From Bacteroidaceae bacterium (GTDB taxonomy: Bacteria > Bacteroidota > Bacteroidia > Bacteroidales > Bacteroidaceae): a DNA stretch of 64,000 nucleotides. Shown here in pieces: positions 8,213 through 17,350 of this stretch. The DNA lies in assembly GCA_017552435.1 (NCBI GenBank), contig JAFZPZ010000127.1, positions 62,001 through 126,000 of the forward strand, in the 5' to 3' direction. A program made the position numbers and the translations under genes. The number at the start of each line of letters is the position of its first letter. Position 1 is the stretch's first letter. Below the pieces are notes generated by a model. That model was not told where the DNA came from, ran no database searches, and saw only the letters and a list, made by a program, of their open reading frames with translations.

Positions 8213-8908
8213 CTATGAGGTTATTTTATGAAATACTATTGACATCGCTATATACCATATTATAATAGCAGCAAGAGAAAGAGTACCAAGAAATAACAAA
8301 GGCAAGCATCCAATCAGAAAAATGTAACGTTGTTTGTTGTCTATCCAAGTGAAATTTTTGAATTTCAATGCTATCATCGGAACTTCGCATACTAGAAGCA
8401 TGCAGAAGAGAAGCATGAATAGGAAAAGGAAGACAGTATTGAACTTAAGTGATACAAGGAAGGGATGAGCACCTAATACTATACTACCCCAAAAGAGTGC
8501 ATTTGCTGGTGTTGGAAGTCCAATGAATTGCTGATGTTGGCGTTCATCGATATTGAATTTTGCTAAACGTAATGCAGAAAAAGCTGCCATCAAAAAAGCT
8601 GTATAGGGTAAAAGGTGTCTTACCGGAATAAGCATTTCTGGACAATGTACTTCTGTAAAGAGATAGAAAATAATACTGCTAGGCGCCACACCAAAAGTGA
8701 CAATGTCTGCAAGCGAATCCAATTCCTTCCCAATATTTGAAGAAACACCCAAAGCACGTGCTACCATTCCATCGAAGAAATCGAATATTGCACCTATTAT
8801 AATCATTAGTACTGCCCATTGGTAGTTACCATAGAAAGCAGCACCAGTAGCCATACAGCCGCAAATCAGGTTGCAGCAAGTGAGGGAGTTGGGTATGTGT
8901 TTCTTCAT
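8213..8908 (-). CDS. pssA: CDP-diacylglycerol--serine O-phosphatidyltransferase
   Basis: This 231-aa polytopic membrane enzyme transfers a phosphatidyl group from CDP-diacylglycerol to serine. The CDP-alcohol phosphatidyltransferase signature is DGMVARALG then GKELDSLAD, giving the metal-binding aspartates and the final catalytic Asp. About seven to eight hydrophobic helices are visible. The frame is open further upstream, but the ATG at 8908 is preferred. It overlaps the psd stop by four bases (ATGA) and begins [14 protein letters not shown], as in homologues. With psd upstream it forms a two-step operon for phosphatidylethanolamine. Confidence 0.9.
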   Translation of the reverse strand: MKKHIPNSLTCCNLICGCMATGAAFYGNYQWAVLMIIIGAIFDFFDGMVARALGVSSNIGKELDSLADIVTFGVAPSSIIFYLFTEVHCPEMLIPVRHLLPYTAFLMAAFSALRLAKFNIDERQHQQFIGLPTPANALFWGSIVLGAHPFLVSLKFNTVFLFLFMLLFCMLLVCEVPMIALKFKNFTWIDNKQRYIFLIGCLPLLFLGTLSLAAIIIWYIAMSIVFHKITS

Positions 8909-9600
8909 AGATTCTTTAGTTTCGCTATAATAGTCTCGTTTCCTACTGTCTTTTGATGAAGTGTAACGCACACTTCTGTTCCGAGTGGTAGATAGAGATC
9001 AACTCTTGAACCAAATTTAATAAAGCCAAGATGCTCGTCTACATAGCAGTCTTCACCTTCCGTTGGATAGGTGACTATTCTGCGTGCCATAGCTCCGGCT
9101 ACCTGACGTGCAAGTATCTCTACACCATCTGGAGTCTCTATAACAATAGTACTGCGCTCGTTTTCTTCGCTGGCTTTTGGTAACCATGCTTTGTGAAAAT
9201 TACCATCATAATGTCGCACATATTTGACAGTACCATCTACGGGAATCCAGTTAGCATGCACATTGAATAGACTCATGAAGATGCTTATCATTATGCGACG
9301 ATCATGAAAAAACTCATTTTCTTCTGTCTCTTCAACTACCACAACACGACCATCAGCAGGTGCCACAACAATGCTTTCTGTATCGTTTTCAAAGGTACGG
9401 ATGGGGCATTGGAAGAAGTTCAGCAGAATACCATAAAGAATGGCGCTGATTGTTATGCATATATCAAATGGAATGCGTGACTCGAAACTATGCAGTATTG
9501 TGAAGTTGAATACCACAAGCACGATAGCACTCCATAGAAGTGTCTTTTTTCCTTCGTGATGAAGACGTATTTTCTTCAGCTTTCTGAGTCTTTTACCCAT
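8905..9600 (-). CDS. psd: Phosphatidylserine decarboxylase proenzyme (short type)
   Basis: This 231-aa pyruvoyl enzyme decarboxylates phosphatidylserine to phosphatidylethanolamine. [16 protein letters not shown] near the C terminus holds the Gly-Ser pair where self-cleavage makes the pyruvoyl group. [15 protein letters not shown] and [12 protein letters not shown] are the other conserved blocks. One or two hydrophobic segments lie at about 20-65. The start at 9600 ([12 protein letters not shown]) is chosen over the upstream ATG at 9678 because a TAACTTTG promoter element at 9621-9628 lies between them. It overlaps pssA by four bases. Confidence 0.9.
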   Translation of the reverse strand: MGKRLRKLKKIRLHHEGKKTLLWSAIVLVVFNFTILHSFESRIPFDICITISAILYGILLNFFQCPIRTFENDTESIVVAPADGRVVVVEETEENEFFHDRRIMISIFMSLFNVHANWIPVDGTVKYVRHYDGNFHKAWLPKASEENERSTIVIETPDGVEILARQVAGAMARRIVTYPTEGEDCYVDEHLGFIKFGSRVDLYLPLGTEVCVTLHQKTVGNETIIAKLKNL

Positions 9601-9620
9601 ATTTTTTATATAGCGCGGTT

Positions 9621-9651
9621 CAAAGTTAATGATTTTTTTTGAATTGACAAG
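9621..9651 (-). promoter_or_regulatory. Promoter of psd-pssA
   Basis: On the minus strand CTTG (9648-9651), 19 bp, then TAACTTTG (9621-9628) matches the Bacteroidota -33/-7 layout. It fixes the psd start at 9600. Confidence 0.65.
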
Positions 9652-9700
9652 GGCAAAAGAAACGTTTTTCTTTACCACAGCAGAAAAAAGCTGTTATTCG

Positions 9701-9732
9701 CTTGTCCATTACAAAAAAAAATACTAACTTCG
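9701..9732 (+). promoter_or_regulatory. Promoter of dnaE
   Basis: CTTG (9701-9704), 20 bp, TAACTTCG (9725-9732), about 30 bp ahead of the dnaE ATG. The -7 element is one base from consensus. Confidence 0.5.
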
Positions 9733-9762
9733 CCACCTCTTCTTAACTTTTATAGAAACAAA

Positions 9763-12700
9763 ATGGAGAACTTCGTACACTTACACGTTCACTCACAATA
9801 TTCATTACTTGATGGGCAGGCATCCATCAAGGGTATGGTGGATAAGGCTATTGGCGATGGAATGCGTGGAATGGCACTCACCGATCATGGCAATATGTTC
9901 GGAATTAAAGAGTTGTACGATTATTGTAAGAAAGTTAATAAGGGAAGAAAAGAAAAAGGCTTAAAACCCTTCAAGCCTATCTTTGGCTGTGAGATGTATG
10001 TTGCTCATTGTGGAGATAAAAGTGTGCATGAAGGAAAAGAGAACCAATCCGGTTGGCACCTCATTGTTCTAGCAAAGAACATGACGGGTTACCGCAATCT
10101 TATAAAACTTGTATCGCGTTCTTGGGTTGATGGTTTCTATATGCGACCACGTACAGACCATAAGGACTTGAAAGAGTTTCACGAAGGACTTATCATCTGT
10201 TCCGCATGTATTGGCGGAGAAGTTCCTAAGAAGATAGCAAACGGTGATATGGCTGGTGCTGAGGAGGCTGTCAAGTGGTTCCACGACATTTGGGGTGATG
10301 ATTACTATATTGAGTTGCAACGTCACGAAGTAACAAATCCCACACAGATTGCCAATCGCGGCTTTTATGAGGTACAGAAGAAGGTTAACCCTGTGCTCAT
10401 TGAATTGGCAAGGAAATATGGAGTAAAGCTTGTCTGTTCCAACGACTCGCATTTCATCAACGAAGATGATGCAGAAGCACACGACTTGCTTCTCTGTCTC
10501 TCTACTGGCAAAGATATTGATGACCCAAACCGCATGCGTTATAGCAAGCAAGAGTGGTTCAAGACACAAGCCGAAATGAATGCAATCTTCCAGGATGTAC
10601 CCGATGCGTTGGCTAATACCTGTGAGGTATTGGACAAGGTAGAGATATATGACCTTGAATCCAATGCCATTATGCCTTTCTTCCCTATTCCTGAAGATTT
10701 CGGTACAGAGGATCTTTGGCGGCAGCGTATCACAGAAGAAGATCTCTTTCGCGAATTTACGAGTGATGAAAACGGCGAAAATCCCATGCCGCTTGAGGAA
10801 GGAAAGAAAAAAATCGAAAAACTTGGTGGTATTGATAAACTGTATAGGATAAAGTTTGAAGCGGACTATTTGGCCAAGCTTGCGTATGAAGGCGCTGCTC
10901 GTCTTTATCCAACTCCGCTTTCTAAAGAACTGGACGAGCGTATCCGTTATGAGCTTCATATCATGAAGACAATGGGCTTTCCTGGTTACTTCCTCATTGT
11001 ACAGGACTTTATCAATAGTGCTCGTAATGAATTGGGTGTCTGGGTAGGACCAGGTCGTGGTTCGGCTGCCGGTTCGGTTGTAGCATATTGTCTGGGTATC
11101 ACAAGACTTGACCCACTCAAATATGACCTTCTTTTCGAGCGTTTCCTTAATCCTGACCGCATTTCCCTGCCTGATATCGACACGGATTTTGATGATGACG
11201 GGCGAGGCAAAGTGTTACAATGGGTTATGGACAAATATGGTCAGGAGAATTGTGCCCACATCATTACCTATGGTGCAATGGCGGCCAAAAGTAGCCTTAA
11301 GGATGTCGGTCGTGTGGAGAAAGTTCCTCTTGCTGTAGTAAATGCCTGGTGTAAAGCAATGCCAGACCGTCTTCCGGATGGCAAGAAATCTACACTCGAA
11401 AACTACATAGAGGCGACTCCCGAACTGAAAGAAGCAAAATTCTCGAAGGACAAAAGGGAGGCAGACACTATCAAGTATGCCCTTAAGCTAGAAGGTACTG
11501 TCAGAAATACTGGCATTCATGCTTGCGGTTTCATTATATGTCGCGATCCAATCAGCGACCATGTGCCTGTATCAACAGCAGATGACCCTGATTTCCCAGA
11601 CCGCAAGACAGCAGTCACGCAGTACGACGGGCATGTTATCGAGAGTACAGGCCTTATCAAGATGGACTTCCTTGGCCTTAAGACACTTTCACAACTTAAG
11701 GAGGCTTGCCGTATCGTCAAGGAAGCACATGGTGTGGATATCGACCTTGATAATATTCCCATCGATGATCCGTTGACATATAAGCTATATCAAGATGGAG
11801 CCACAGTTGGAACATTCCAATTTGAATCGGCAGGTATGCGCAAGTACCTCAAGGATTTGCATCCAACTGTCTTCGAAGATCTTATTGCGATGAACGCTTT
11901 GTATCGTCCCGGACCAATGGATAAGATTCCACAGTTCATCAAAAGAAAGAACGGACAAGAACCCATCACATACGACCTTGAAGCTTGCGAGGAGTACCTT
12001 CGCGATACATATGGCATCACAGTATATCAGGAGCAGGTTATGTTGCTTGCGCGTAAGTTGGCAGGTTTTACCAGAGGCGAGAGCGACACCCTGCGAAAGG
12101 CAATGGGTAAGAAACAGAAGGAAATCATCAAGCAATTGAAACCCAAATTCCTCGAGGGTGGCACACGAAACGGTCACGATCCGAAGATTCTCGAAAAAAT
12201 ATGGGGTGAATGGGAGAAATTCGCTGAGTACGCCTTCAACAAATCACATGCAGCATGCTATTCCTGGGTGGCTTATCAGACAGCCTACATGAAGGCACAT
12301 TATCCGGCTGAGTTTATGGCTGCTTTGCTGACACGTGGCAAGGACGATGTGAAGGAGGTGACGAAGTTGCTTGAAGAATGTCATGCTATGAAACTTGAAG
12401 TGCTCGGTCCTGATGTAAACGAATCATACCGCAACTTCGGTGTCAATGACCGACAGCAGATACGTTATGGTCTGACGGCTATCAAGGGTTTAGGTGAAGC
12501 TGCCGTACAGGCTATTGTGGACGAGAGAGAGAAGAATGGTCCGTTCCGCGATATTTTCGATTTTGCTGAACGTGTCAATATGACCTCCATCAAACGTAAT
12601 GGTTTGGAGTGCCTTGCTCTGAGTGGTGCCCTCGACAATATTGCTACTGGTATTCGTCGTGAACAGTTCGTTGCTGCTAACCAAAAGGGTGAAATCTTCC

Positions 12701-13476
12701 TTGATTTACTCATGCGCTATGGTACACAATACCAACAGGCACAGATGGAGGCGCAGTTCTCGCTCTTCGGTATGGATGCCATCGAGCTCAACAAGCCTGC
12801 TGTACCGGAAGCAGAGGAATGGTCGGTGCTAGAGCGATTGAACAAGGAACGCTTCTTGGTGGGTATCTATCTCTCGGCACATCCGCTCGACGAGTACTAT
12901 GTCATCCTGCAGAATGTTTGCAACCTGAAAATGGCACAGATGGAGAATCTCAGTGCCTTTGCCAAAAAGGGTGTTCGTTTGGGTGGTATCGTGACAGCGG
13001 TTCGTTCCGGTACAACGAAGAACGGAAAGCCCTTCGGCGTAGCGACCATCGAAGATTTCAGCGGTACTGGCGAGATAGCTCTTTTCGGAGAAAACTGGGT
13101 ACAATGGGGAGGTTATTTGAGTGTAGACCGTTCGGTACTCATAACAGGCAGTGTTGACGAACATCGCTTCCGTCCTGGTGAGTATGAATTGCGAATTGGG
13201 CGAATTGACTGGTTGGCCGATATCAGCGACAAGGTAATAGAGCGTATCACCATTACTGTCAACACAAACACATTAAATAAAGACGATGTGGAGATGCTTA
13301 CATCCTATGCCGAAGAAAATCCGGGAAACACAGCCCTGCAACTTGTATTTGTCGATGCCACCAATCCACACAACCAGTTGCACATGACCTCCAGTTCCCG
13401 TCGTATCAATGTGAAGCGACATTTTCTGGATGATATCGAGGCTAGCGATGCACTTTCCTACAGCATAAACAATTAA
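9763..13476 (+). CDS. dnaE: DNA polymerase III alpha subunit
   Basis: This 1237-aa DnaE-type replicative polymerase has an N-terminal PHP domain starting HLHVHSQYSLLDG (residues 6-18). The palm active site is PDIDTDFDDDGR with D471 and D473, and GPGRGSAAGSVVAY near 428 is also typical. FNKSHAACYSWVAYQTAYMK near 827 is a conserved fingers block. QFSLFG at 998-1003 is a likely internal sliding-clamp-binding motif. The C terminus carries an OB-fold region (RLGGIVTAVRSG) and a short tail. It performs leading and lagging strand synthesis. trxA follows after 28 bp. Confidence 0.96.
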   Translation: MENFVHLHVHSQYSLLDGQASIKGMVDKAIGDGMRGMALTDHGNMFGIKELYDYCKKVNKGRKEKGLKPFKPIFGCEMYVAHCGDKSVHEGKENQSGWHLIVLAKNMTGYRNLIKLVSRSWVDGFYMRPRTDHKDLKEFHEGLIICSACIGGEVPKKIANGDMAGAEEAVKWFHDIWGDDYYIELQRHEVTNPTQIANRGFYEVQKKVNPVLIELARKYGVKLVCSNDSHFINEDDAEAHDLLLCLSTGKDIDDPNRMRYSKQEWFKTQAEMNAIFQDVPDALANTCEVLDKVEIYDLESNAIMPFFPIPEDFGTEDLWRQRITEEDLFREFTSDENGENPMPLEEGKKKIEKLGGIDKLYRIKFEADYLAKLAYEGAARLYPTPLSKELDERIRYELHIMKTMGFPGYFLIVQDFINSARNELGVWVGPGRGSAAGSVVAYCLGITRLDPLKYDLLFERFLNPDRISLPDIDTDFDDDGRGKVLQWVMDKYGQENCAHIITYGAMAAKSSLKDVGRVEKVPLAVVNAWCKAMPDRLPDGKKSTLENYIEATPELKEAKFSKDKREADTIKYALKLEGTVRNTGIHACGFIICRDPISDHVPVSTADDPDFPDRKTAVTQYDGHVIESTGLIKMDFLGLKTLSQLKEACRIVKEAHGVDIDLDNIPIDDPLTYKLYQDGATVGTFQFESAGMRKYLKDLHPTVFEDLIAMNALYRPGPMDKIPQFIKRKNGQEPITYDLEACEEYLRDTYGITVYQEQVMLLARKLAGFTRGESDTLRKAMGKKQKEIIKQLKPKFLEGGTRNGHDPKILEKIWGEWEKFAEYAFNKSHAACYSWVAYQTAYMKAHYPAEFMAALLTRGKDDVKEVTKLLEECHAMKLEVLGPDVNESYRNFGVNDRQQIRYGLTAIKGLGEAAVQAIVDEREKNGPFRDIFDFAERVNMTSIKRNGLECLALSGALDNIATGIRREQFVAANQKGEIFLDLLMRYGTQYQQAQMEAQFSLFGMDAIELNKPAVPEAEEWSVLERLNKERFLVGIYLSAHPLDEYYVILQNVCNLKMAQMENLSAFAKKGVRLGGIVTAVRSGTTKNGKPFGVATIEDFSGTGEIALFGENWVQWGGYLSVDRSVLITGSVDEHRFRPGEYELRIGRIDWLADISDKVIERITITVNTNTLNKDDVEMLTSYAEENPGNTALQLVFVDATNPHNQLHMTSSSRRINVKRHFLDDIEASDALSYSINN

Positions 13477-13504
13477 ACATTTTAACATTTAAACTTTATA
13501 TATT

Positions 13505-13819
13505 ATGGCACAGACAATCAACACTGGTAATTTTGAGGCACTGGTAGCAACCGGTAAACCTATTGTATTGGATTTTTGGGCAACATGGTGCGGTCCATGC
13601 AAACGCCTTGCTCCTGTCATCGAGGAATTGGCAAAGGACTATGACGGTATTGCTATCGTCGGCAAGTGCGATGTGGAAGAGGACGAAGATTTAGCTGCTC
13701 GCTTTGGCGTCCGCAACATTCCCACGGTAGTCTTTCTCAAGGATGGTAAGGAGGTAGATCGCAACGTCGGTCTGGCACCACGTCCTGTTCTCGAAGAGAA
13801 AATCAAGGCAATGCTTTAA
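13505..13819 (+). CDS. trxA: Thioredoxin
   Basis: This 104-aa single-domain thioredoxin has the active site WATWCGPCKR (C29 and C32) and the cis-proline segment RNIPTVVFLKDG. It is a cytoplasmic dithiol reductant for ribonucleotide reductase and other disulfide-forming enzymes. No signal peptide is present. It sits between dnaE and the small acidic protein, spaced by 28 and 20 bp, so it probably belongs to one transcription unit with cysS. Confidence 0.95.
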   Translation: MAQTINTGNFEALVATGKPIVLDFWATWCGPCKRLAPVIEELAKDYDGIAIVGKCDVEEDEDLAARFGVRNIPTVVFLKDGKEVDRNVGLAPRPVLEEKIKAML

Positions 13820-13839
13820 TTCAATAACCAATAATCACT

Positions 13840-14163
13840 ATGGCCACTTTCGAAGAAGATCTCCTCGCTGATGCTGAGGACGACCGCAAGACAGTCGAAT
13901 ACATACAGAACTATCTGCCACAGGAACTCAAGGACAAGTTCACGGAGGAAGAACTCTACTACTTCATCGATGTTATTGGTGAATATTATGTCGATTTGCT
14001 TGATAAACACAGCGGTGAAGAGGATATAGACATCGATGTAGAGGAGGTGGCGAAGTACGTTGCCAAGCAAGCCAAGAAGGACAAGATGGGCGAGTATGAC
14101 CCCGAAGACCTTCGTTGGGTTGTGGATGGTGAACTAGAATACGGAGAAACATGCGAAGAATGA
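13840..14163 (+). CDS. Small acidic protein of unknown function
   Basis: This 107-aa protein is rich in Glu and Asp, begins MATFEEDLLADAEDDRKTVE and is predicted mostly helical. FTEEELYYFIDVIGEYYVDL is a hydrophobic heptad-like stretch in the middle, and EYDPEDLRWVVDGELEY lies near the end. I do not recognise a named domain. Its position between trxA and cysS, with tight spacing and a complete frame, supports a real gene. No signal peptide or membrane segment is visible, so it is probably cytoplasmic. Confidence 0.75.
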   Translation: MATFEEDLLADAEDDRKTVEYIQNYLPQELKDKFTEEELYYFIDVIGEYYVDLLDKHSGEEDIDIDVEEVAKYVAKQAKKDKMGEYDPEDLRWVVDGELEYGETCEE

Positions 14164-14182
14164 AATAATGAAAGAATGAGAA

Positions 14183-15682
14183 ATGGAACAACCATTATTT
14201 ATTTATAACACTCTGAGCAGGCAGAAGGAACTCTTCAAACCGCTCAACCCAGGCCGAGTAGGCATGTATGTCTGCGGACCCACTGTCTATGGTGACGCAC
14301 ATCTCGGACATGCTCGTCCAGCTATTACCTTCGATCTCCTCTTCCGTTATCTTCAACACATTGGTTACAAAGTGCGCTATGTGCGCAATATCACCGATGT
14401 AGGCCATCTGGAACATGATGCCGACGAGGGTGAGGACAAGATTGCCAAGAAAGCCCGTCTCGAACAGCTTGAACCGATGGAAGTGGCGCAATACTACACC
14501 AACCGCTTCCACGAGGCGATGGACGCTTTGGGTTGTCTGCCTCCAAGCATTGAGCCTCACGCTACGGGTCATATCATTGAACAGCAGGCACTTGTCCAGC
14601 AGATTCTCGACAATGGTTATGCCTACGAGAGCAACGGCAGCATCTATTTCGACATCGAGAAGTACAACAAGGATCATCGATGGGGAATCCTATCCGGACG
14701 CGACCTCGAGAACATCAAGGATGCGAGCCGCGATTTGGCAGGAGTAGGAGAGAAGAAGAATCAGGCCGACTTTGCCTTGTGGAAGGCTGCACAGCCCGAG
14801 CATATCATGCGCTGGCCGAGTCCTTGGAGCGATGGTTTCCCCGGATGGCATTGCGAATGTACCGCTATGGGACGCAAATACCTGGGCGACCACTTCGACA
14901 TTCACGGCGGAGGCATGGATCTCATCTTCCCCCATCATGAGTGCGAGATTGCACAGGCAGTTGCCAGTCAAGGTGACCAGATGGTGCACTATTGGATGCA
15001 CAATAACATGATTACCATTGATGGCAAGAAGATGGGTAAGTCCTACAATAACTTTATCACCTTGCCGCAGTTCTTCGACGGCAGTCATCCATTGCTCAGT
15101 CAGGCCTACACGCCGATGACCATCCGCTTCTTCATCCTCCAGGCTCACTATCGTAGTACCGTCGATTTCGGCAACGAGGCTCTGCAGGCTGCGGAGAAGG
15201 GACTGGCTCGCCTGATGGACGGACTGAAGAACCTGCGTCGTTTGCAGGAAGGTCAGAAAGTAAAAGGACAGCCGCAAGTCGAGATGAAGTATGTCGATGA
15301 ACTTCGCACGAAGCTCTATGACGCGATGAACGACGACCTGAACTCGCCCATCGTCATCAGCCACCTCTTCGATGCTTGCCGCACTATCAACACCCTGACC
15401 GACAAGAAGGCCAGCATCACTGCTGAAGTGGCACAGGCTTTGCTCGCTTTGATGGAGACCTTTACGACCGACATCCTCGGACTTCGCCAAGATACGGGTG
15501 TCAGCAACAAGGCCCGCGAAGAGGCTTTCGGTGCAGTTGTCAACATGCTTCTGGAACAACGTCAGGCAGCTAAGGCAGAGAAGAATTGGGCTCTCAGCGA
15601 CAAGATTCGCGACGACCTCACCGCCCTCGGCTTCGAAGTCAAGGACACGAAAGACGGCTTCAGCTGGACGTTGAATAAGTGA
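14183..15682 (+). CDS. cysS: Cysteinyl-tRNA synthetase
   Basis: This 499-aa class I aminoacyl-tRNA synthetase shows [19 protein letters not shown] with the zinc ligand C31 and the HIGH-type signature HLGH at 40-43. The central zinc site is WHCECTAMG, followed by [15 protein letters not shown]. The KMSKS loop reads KMGKS at 283-287, with Gly in place of the first Ser. It charges tRNA-Cys. It ends directly against the stop of the convergent DUF4294 gene with no intervening base. Confidence 0.96.
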   Translation: MEQPLFIYNTLSRQKELFKPLNPGRVGMYVCGPTVYGDAHLGHARPAITFDLLFRYLQHIGYKVRYVRNITDVGHLEHDADEGEDKIAKKARLEQLEPMEVAQYYTNRFHEAMDALGCLPPSIEPHATGHIIEQQALVQQILDNGYAYESNGSIYFDIEKYNKDHRWGILSGRDLENIKDASRDLAGVGEKKNQADFALWKAAQPEHIMRWPSPWSDGFPGWHCECTAMGRKYLGDHFDIHGGGMDLIFPHHECEIAQAVASQGDQMVHYWMHNNMITIDGKKMGKSYNNFITLPQFFDGSHPLLSQAYTPMTIRFFILQAHYRSTVDFGNEALQAAEKGLARLMDGLKNLRRLQEGQKVKGQPQVEMKYVDELRTKLYDAMNDDLNSPIVISHLFDACRTINTLTDKKASITAEVAQALLALMETFTTDILGLRQDTGVSNKAREEAFGAVVNMLLEQRQAAKAEKNWALSDKIRDDLTALGFEVKDTKDGFSWTLNK

Positions 15683-16318
15683 TTAGAGCTGTCCCGTTTC
15701 TACCTGACGGACAACGCGTTCTATGAGTTTGTCCTCTTCTTCGGGATGGTATTCTTTCTTGAGGCTTGCACGGAAGGTCCAGGCAAAGACCTGATAGAAA
15801 GCAGCTTTGGCGGGACCGAGGAAAGCCTGTACAATTTCGTATGACGACTGGTTGCACTCTCTGTCAACAAGTTTAATGAGGAGCTTACCTTGAGAATAGG
15901 TAAGCTTCTTCATTTGTGGAGTGTAGGTTTCCTTGATGTCGCGTTCCACAGCACTTATGTGTGCGTTTTTGGCCTTCTTGGTGGGTAGCATCTCCAGCGT
16001 CTCATAGGTCTCCTCGATGAGTCCGTTCACTTGCTGAGCGATGGGCAGCACCTTCTTGACGTTATAGACCAGACGGTTGTAGGCGCGGCGTTGCTTTTCG
16101 CTCTTGAACTTCAGCGGTGGATAGACCCAAAGTTCCGGCAAAAGGTAACACCACATCGTATCGCCGTCTGCCACTATGGGCTTCACATAGCGATAGCGTT
16201 GCAGCTTGAGTTTGTAGTTGACAGGCTCCTCGGGCAACAATTCATCTCCTTCCTCCTGGGCATACAAAACGCAGCTCAGGAGAAGGGAAAATATTACTAT
16301 GAACGCCTTTTTCATCAT
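15683..16318 (-). CDS. DUF4294 protein, exported
   Basis: This protein of about 211 aa has an N-terminal signal peptide (MMKKAFIVIFSLLLSCVLYA, followed by Q), so it is exported to the periplasm or outer membrane. The mature part is charged and helical and contains RAYNRLVYNVKKVLPIAQQV and CNQSSYEIVQAFLGPAKAAF, matching my memory of the Bacteroidota family DUF4294, whose function is unknown. The start is set at 16318 or 16315 because the -7 element TACTTTTG at 16328-16335 excludes the ATG at 16330. The untranslated leader would be only a few bases. Confidence 0.8.
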   Translation of the reverse strand: MMKKAFIVIFSLLLSCVLYAQEEGDELLPEEPVNYKLKLQRYRYVKPIVADGDTMWCYLLPELWVYPPLKFKSEKQRRAYNRLVYNVKKVLPIAQQVNGLIEETYETLEMLPTKKAKNAHISAVERDIKETYTPQMKKLTYSQGKLLIKLVDRECNQSSYEIVQAFLGPAKAAFYQVFAWTFRASLKKEYHPEEEDKLIERVVRQVETGQL

Positions 16319-16327
16319 ATTCCGCTG

Positions 16328-16335
16328 CAAAAGTA
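16328..16335 (-). promoter_or_regulatory. -7 element TACTTTTG for the DUF4294 gene
   Basis: The minus strand reads TACTTTTG, a full TAnnTTTG match, about 10 bp before the start codon. This implies a nearly leaderless transcript. Confidence 0.55.
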
Positions 16336-16344
16336 CGACTTTTT

Positions 16345-16400
16345 AATTCATAATTCATAATTCACAATTCACAATTCACAATTCATAATTCATAATTCAC
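16345..16400. repeat. Eight tandem heptamers AATTCA(T/C)
   Basis: Eight uninterrupted 7-bp units, five of them AATTCAT/AATTCAC alternating in blocks, fill the gap between the divergent DUF4294 and radical SAM genes. Read on the minus strand the unit is (A/G)TGAATT. It is one of several heptamer arrays at gene borders in this window. Confidence 0.85.
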
Positions 16401-16451
16401 AATTTTTTAACTTTTTAACTTTTTAGCCTTTTAACATTTAAACTTTTTCGG

Positions 16452-16459
16452 TAATTTTG
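16452..16459 (+). promoter_or_regulatory. -7 element TAATTTTG for the radical SAM gene
   Basis: TAATTTTG lies just 8 bp before the ATG at 16468 and directly follows AT-rich repeats of the form TTTTTAAC. Confidence 0.5.
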
Positions 16460-16467
16460 CCTCCATT

Positions 16468-17244
16468 ATGAGTACTGTTATCTACGATTCGCCCATTTTC
16501 GGGCCTATACACAGTCGGCGGCTGGGTATCTCGCTTGGTATTAACCTATTACCGAAGGGAGGGAAATTCTGTAGCTTTGACTGTATCTACTGCGAGTGCG
16601 GACTGAACAGCGAGCGCCGTACAAAGAATCCTCTGCCCACAGCCGACGAGGTTGTGAAGGGTCTGCAGGACAAGCTTGAGGAACTTCGGAGCGAGGGCAT
16701 TGTGCCTGATGTATTGACCTTTGCCGGAAACGGTGAACCGACCTTGCATCCGCATTTCTCTGAGATAGTGGATCGTGTGCTTCAGGTCAGGGATTCCGAG
16801 TGTCCGTCGGCGAAGTTGAGCATCCTGAGTAATGCCACACAGATACGACGTCCTGAGATTCGCGAGGCGTTGCTGCGCTTCGACAACAACATCCTGAAGC
16901 TCGACACCGTGGATTCAACGTTTATAAATAATGTGGACCGTCCGCAGGGCCACTATGATGTGGAGGAACAAATCGCGTGTCTTGCGCTCTTCCAGGGGCG
17001 TTGCATCATCCAGACGATGCTCATGCGCGGAGAATACGGCGGACGTTCCCTCGACAATACCACCGAGCAGTACATCACGCCCTATCTTGAAGCTCTCCGG
17101 CGCATCAGGCCCAAAGCTGTGATGCTCTACACCCTCGACCGCGAAACACCCGTCAAAGGTTTGGAAAAGGCCGACCCGAAGGTAATGGAAGCCATTGCCC
17201 AGCGTATTCGGGAACTCGGCATAGAAGTCAGCGTCAGTTACTAG
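16468..17244 (+). CDS. Radical SAM protein (COG0731-like)
   Basis: This 258-aa protein opens with GPIHSRRLGISLGINLLP and has the cluster motif CSFDCIYCECG, a CxxxCxxC [4Fe-4S]-binding loop near residue 34. FAGNGEPTLHP near 87 is the typical GGE-like SAM contact, and VMLYTLDRETPV near 215 is conserved. It resembles the COG0731 group related to wybutosine-synthesis radical SAM enzymes; the bacterial members have no assigned reaction. A REP-like palindrome and heptamers follow the stop. Confidence 0.8.
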   Translation: MSTVIYDSPIFGPIHSRRLGISLGINLLPKGGKFCSFDCIYCECGLNSERRTKNPLPTADEVVKGLQDKLEELRSEGIVPDVLTFAGNGEPTLHPHFSEIVDRVLQVRDSECPSAKLSILSNATQIRRPEIREALLRFDNNILKLDTVDSTFINNVDRPQGHYDVEEQIACLALFQGRCIIQTMLMRGEYGGRSLDNTTEQYITPYLEALRRIRPKAVMLYTLDRETPVKGLEKADPKVMEAIAQRIRELGIEVSVSY

Positions 17245-17245
17245 C

Positions 17246-17269
17246 GACCCCCCGACCCCCTTTAGGGGG
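17246..17269. repeat. REP-like palindrome CCCCCTTTAGGGGG
   Basis: CCCCC (17256-17260), TTTA, GGGGG (17265-17269), preceded by GACCCCCCGA, begins two bases after the radical SAM stop codon. It belongs to the C/G-rich palindrome family also found near nadB, in polA and before recJ. Confidence 0.65.
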
Positions 17270-17276
17270 AAAATAG

Positions 17277-17350
17277 GTGGTTAGAGGTTAGTGGTTAGGA
17301 AAGTTAGGGCGGTAGCAAATTCTTCACTCTTCATTCTTCACTCTTCACTT
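17277..17350. repeat. Two heptamer arrays between convergent genes
   Basis: GTGGTTA, GAGGTTA and GTGGTTA occupy 17277-17297. TTCACTC, TTCATTC, TTCACTC and TTCACTT occupy 17323-17350. The second array overlaps the stop codon of trkH (17345-17347), whose coding strand reads AGTGA-rich heptamers there. Confidence 0.75.

Noticed and set aside
14195..15559. Long minus-strand frames antisense to cysS (and similar long frames antisense to nadB, argS and murQ)
   Set aside because: They are mirror frames of GC-biased coding sequence with no recognisable motifs, while the plus-strand or opposite genes are unambiguous.
17277..17297. Telomere-like GGTTAG repeat
   Set aside because: Only three units, 7 bp rather than 6 bp in period, and best explained as part of the dispersed heptamer family.
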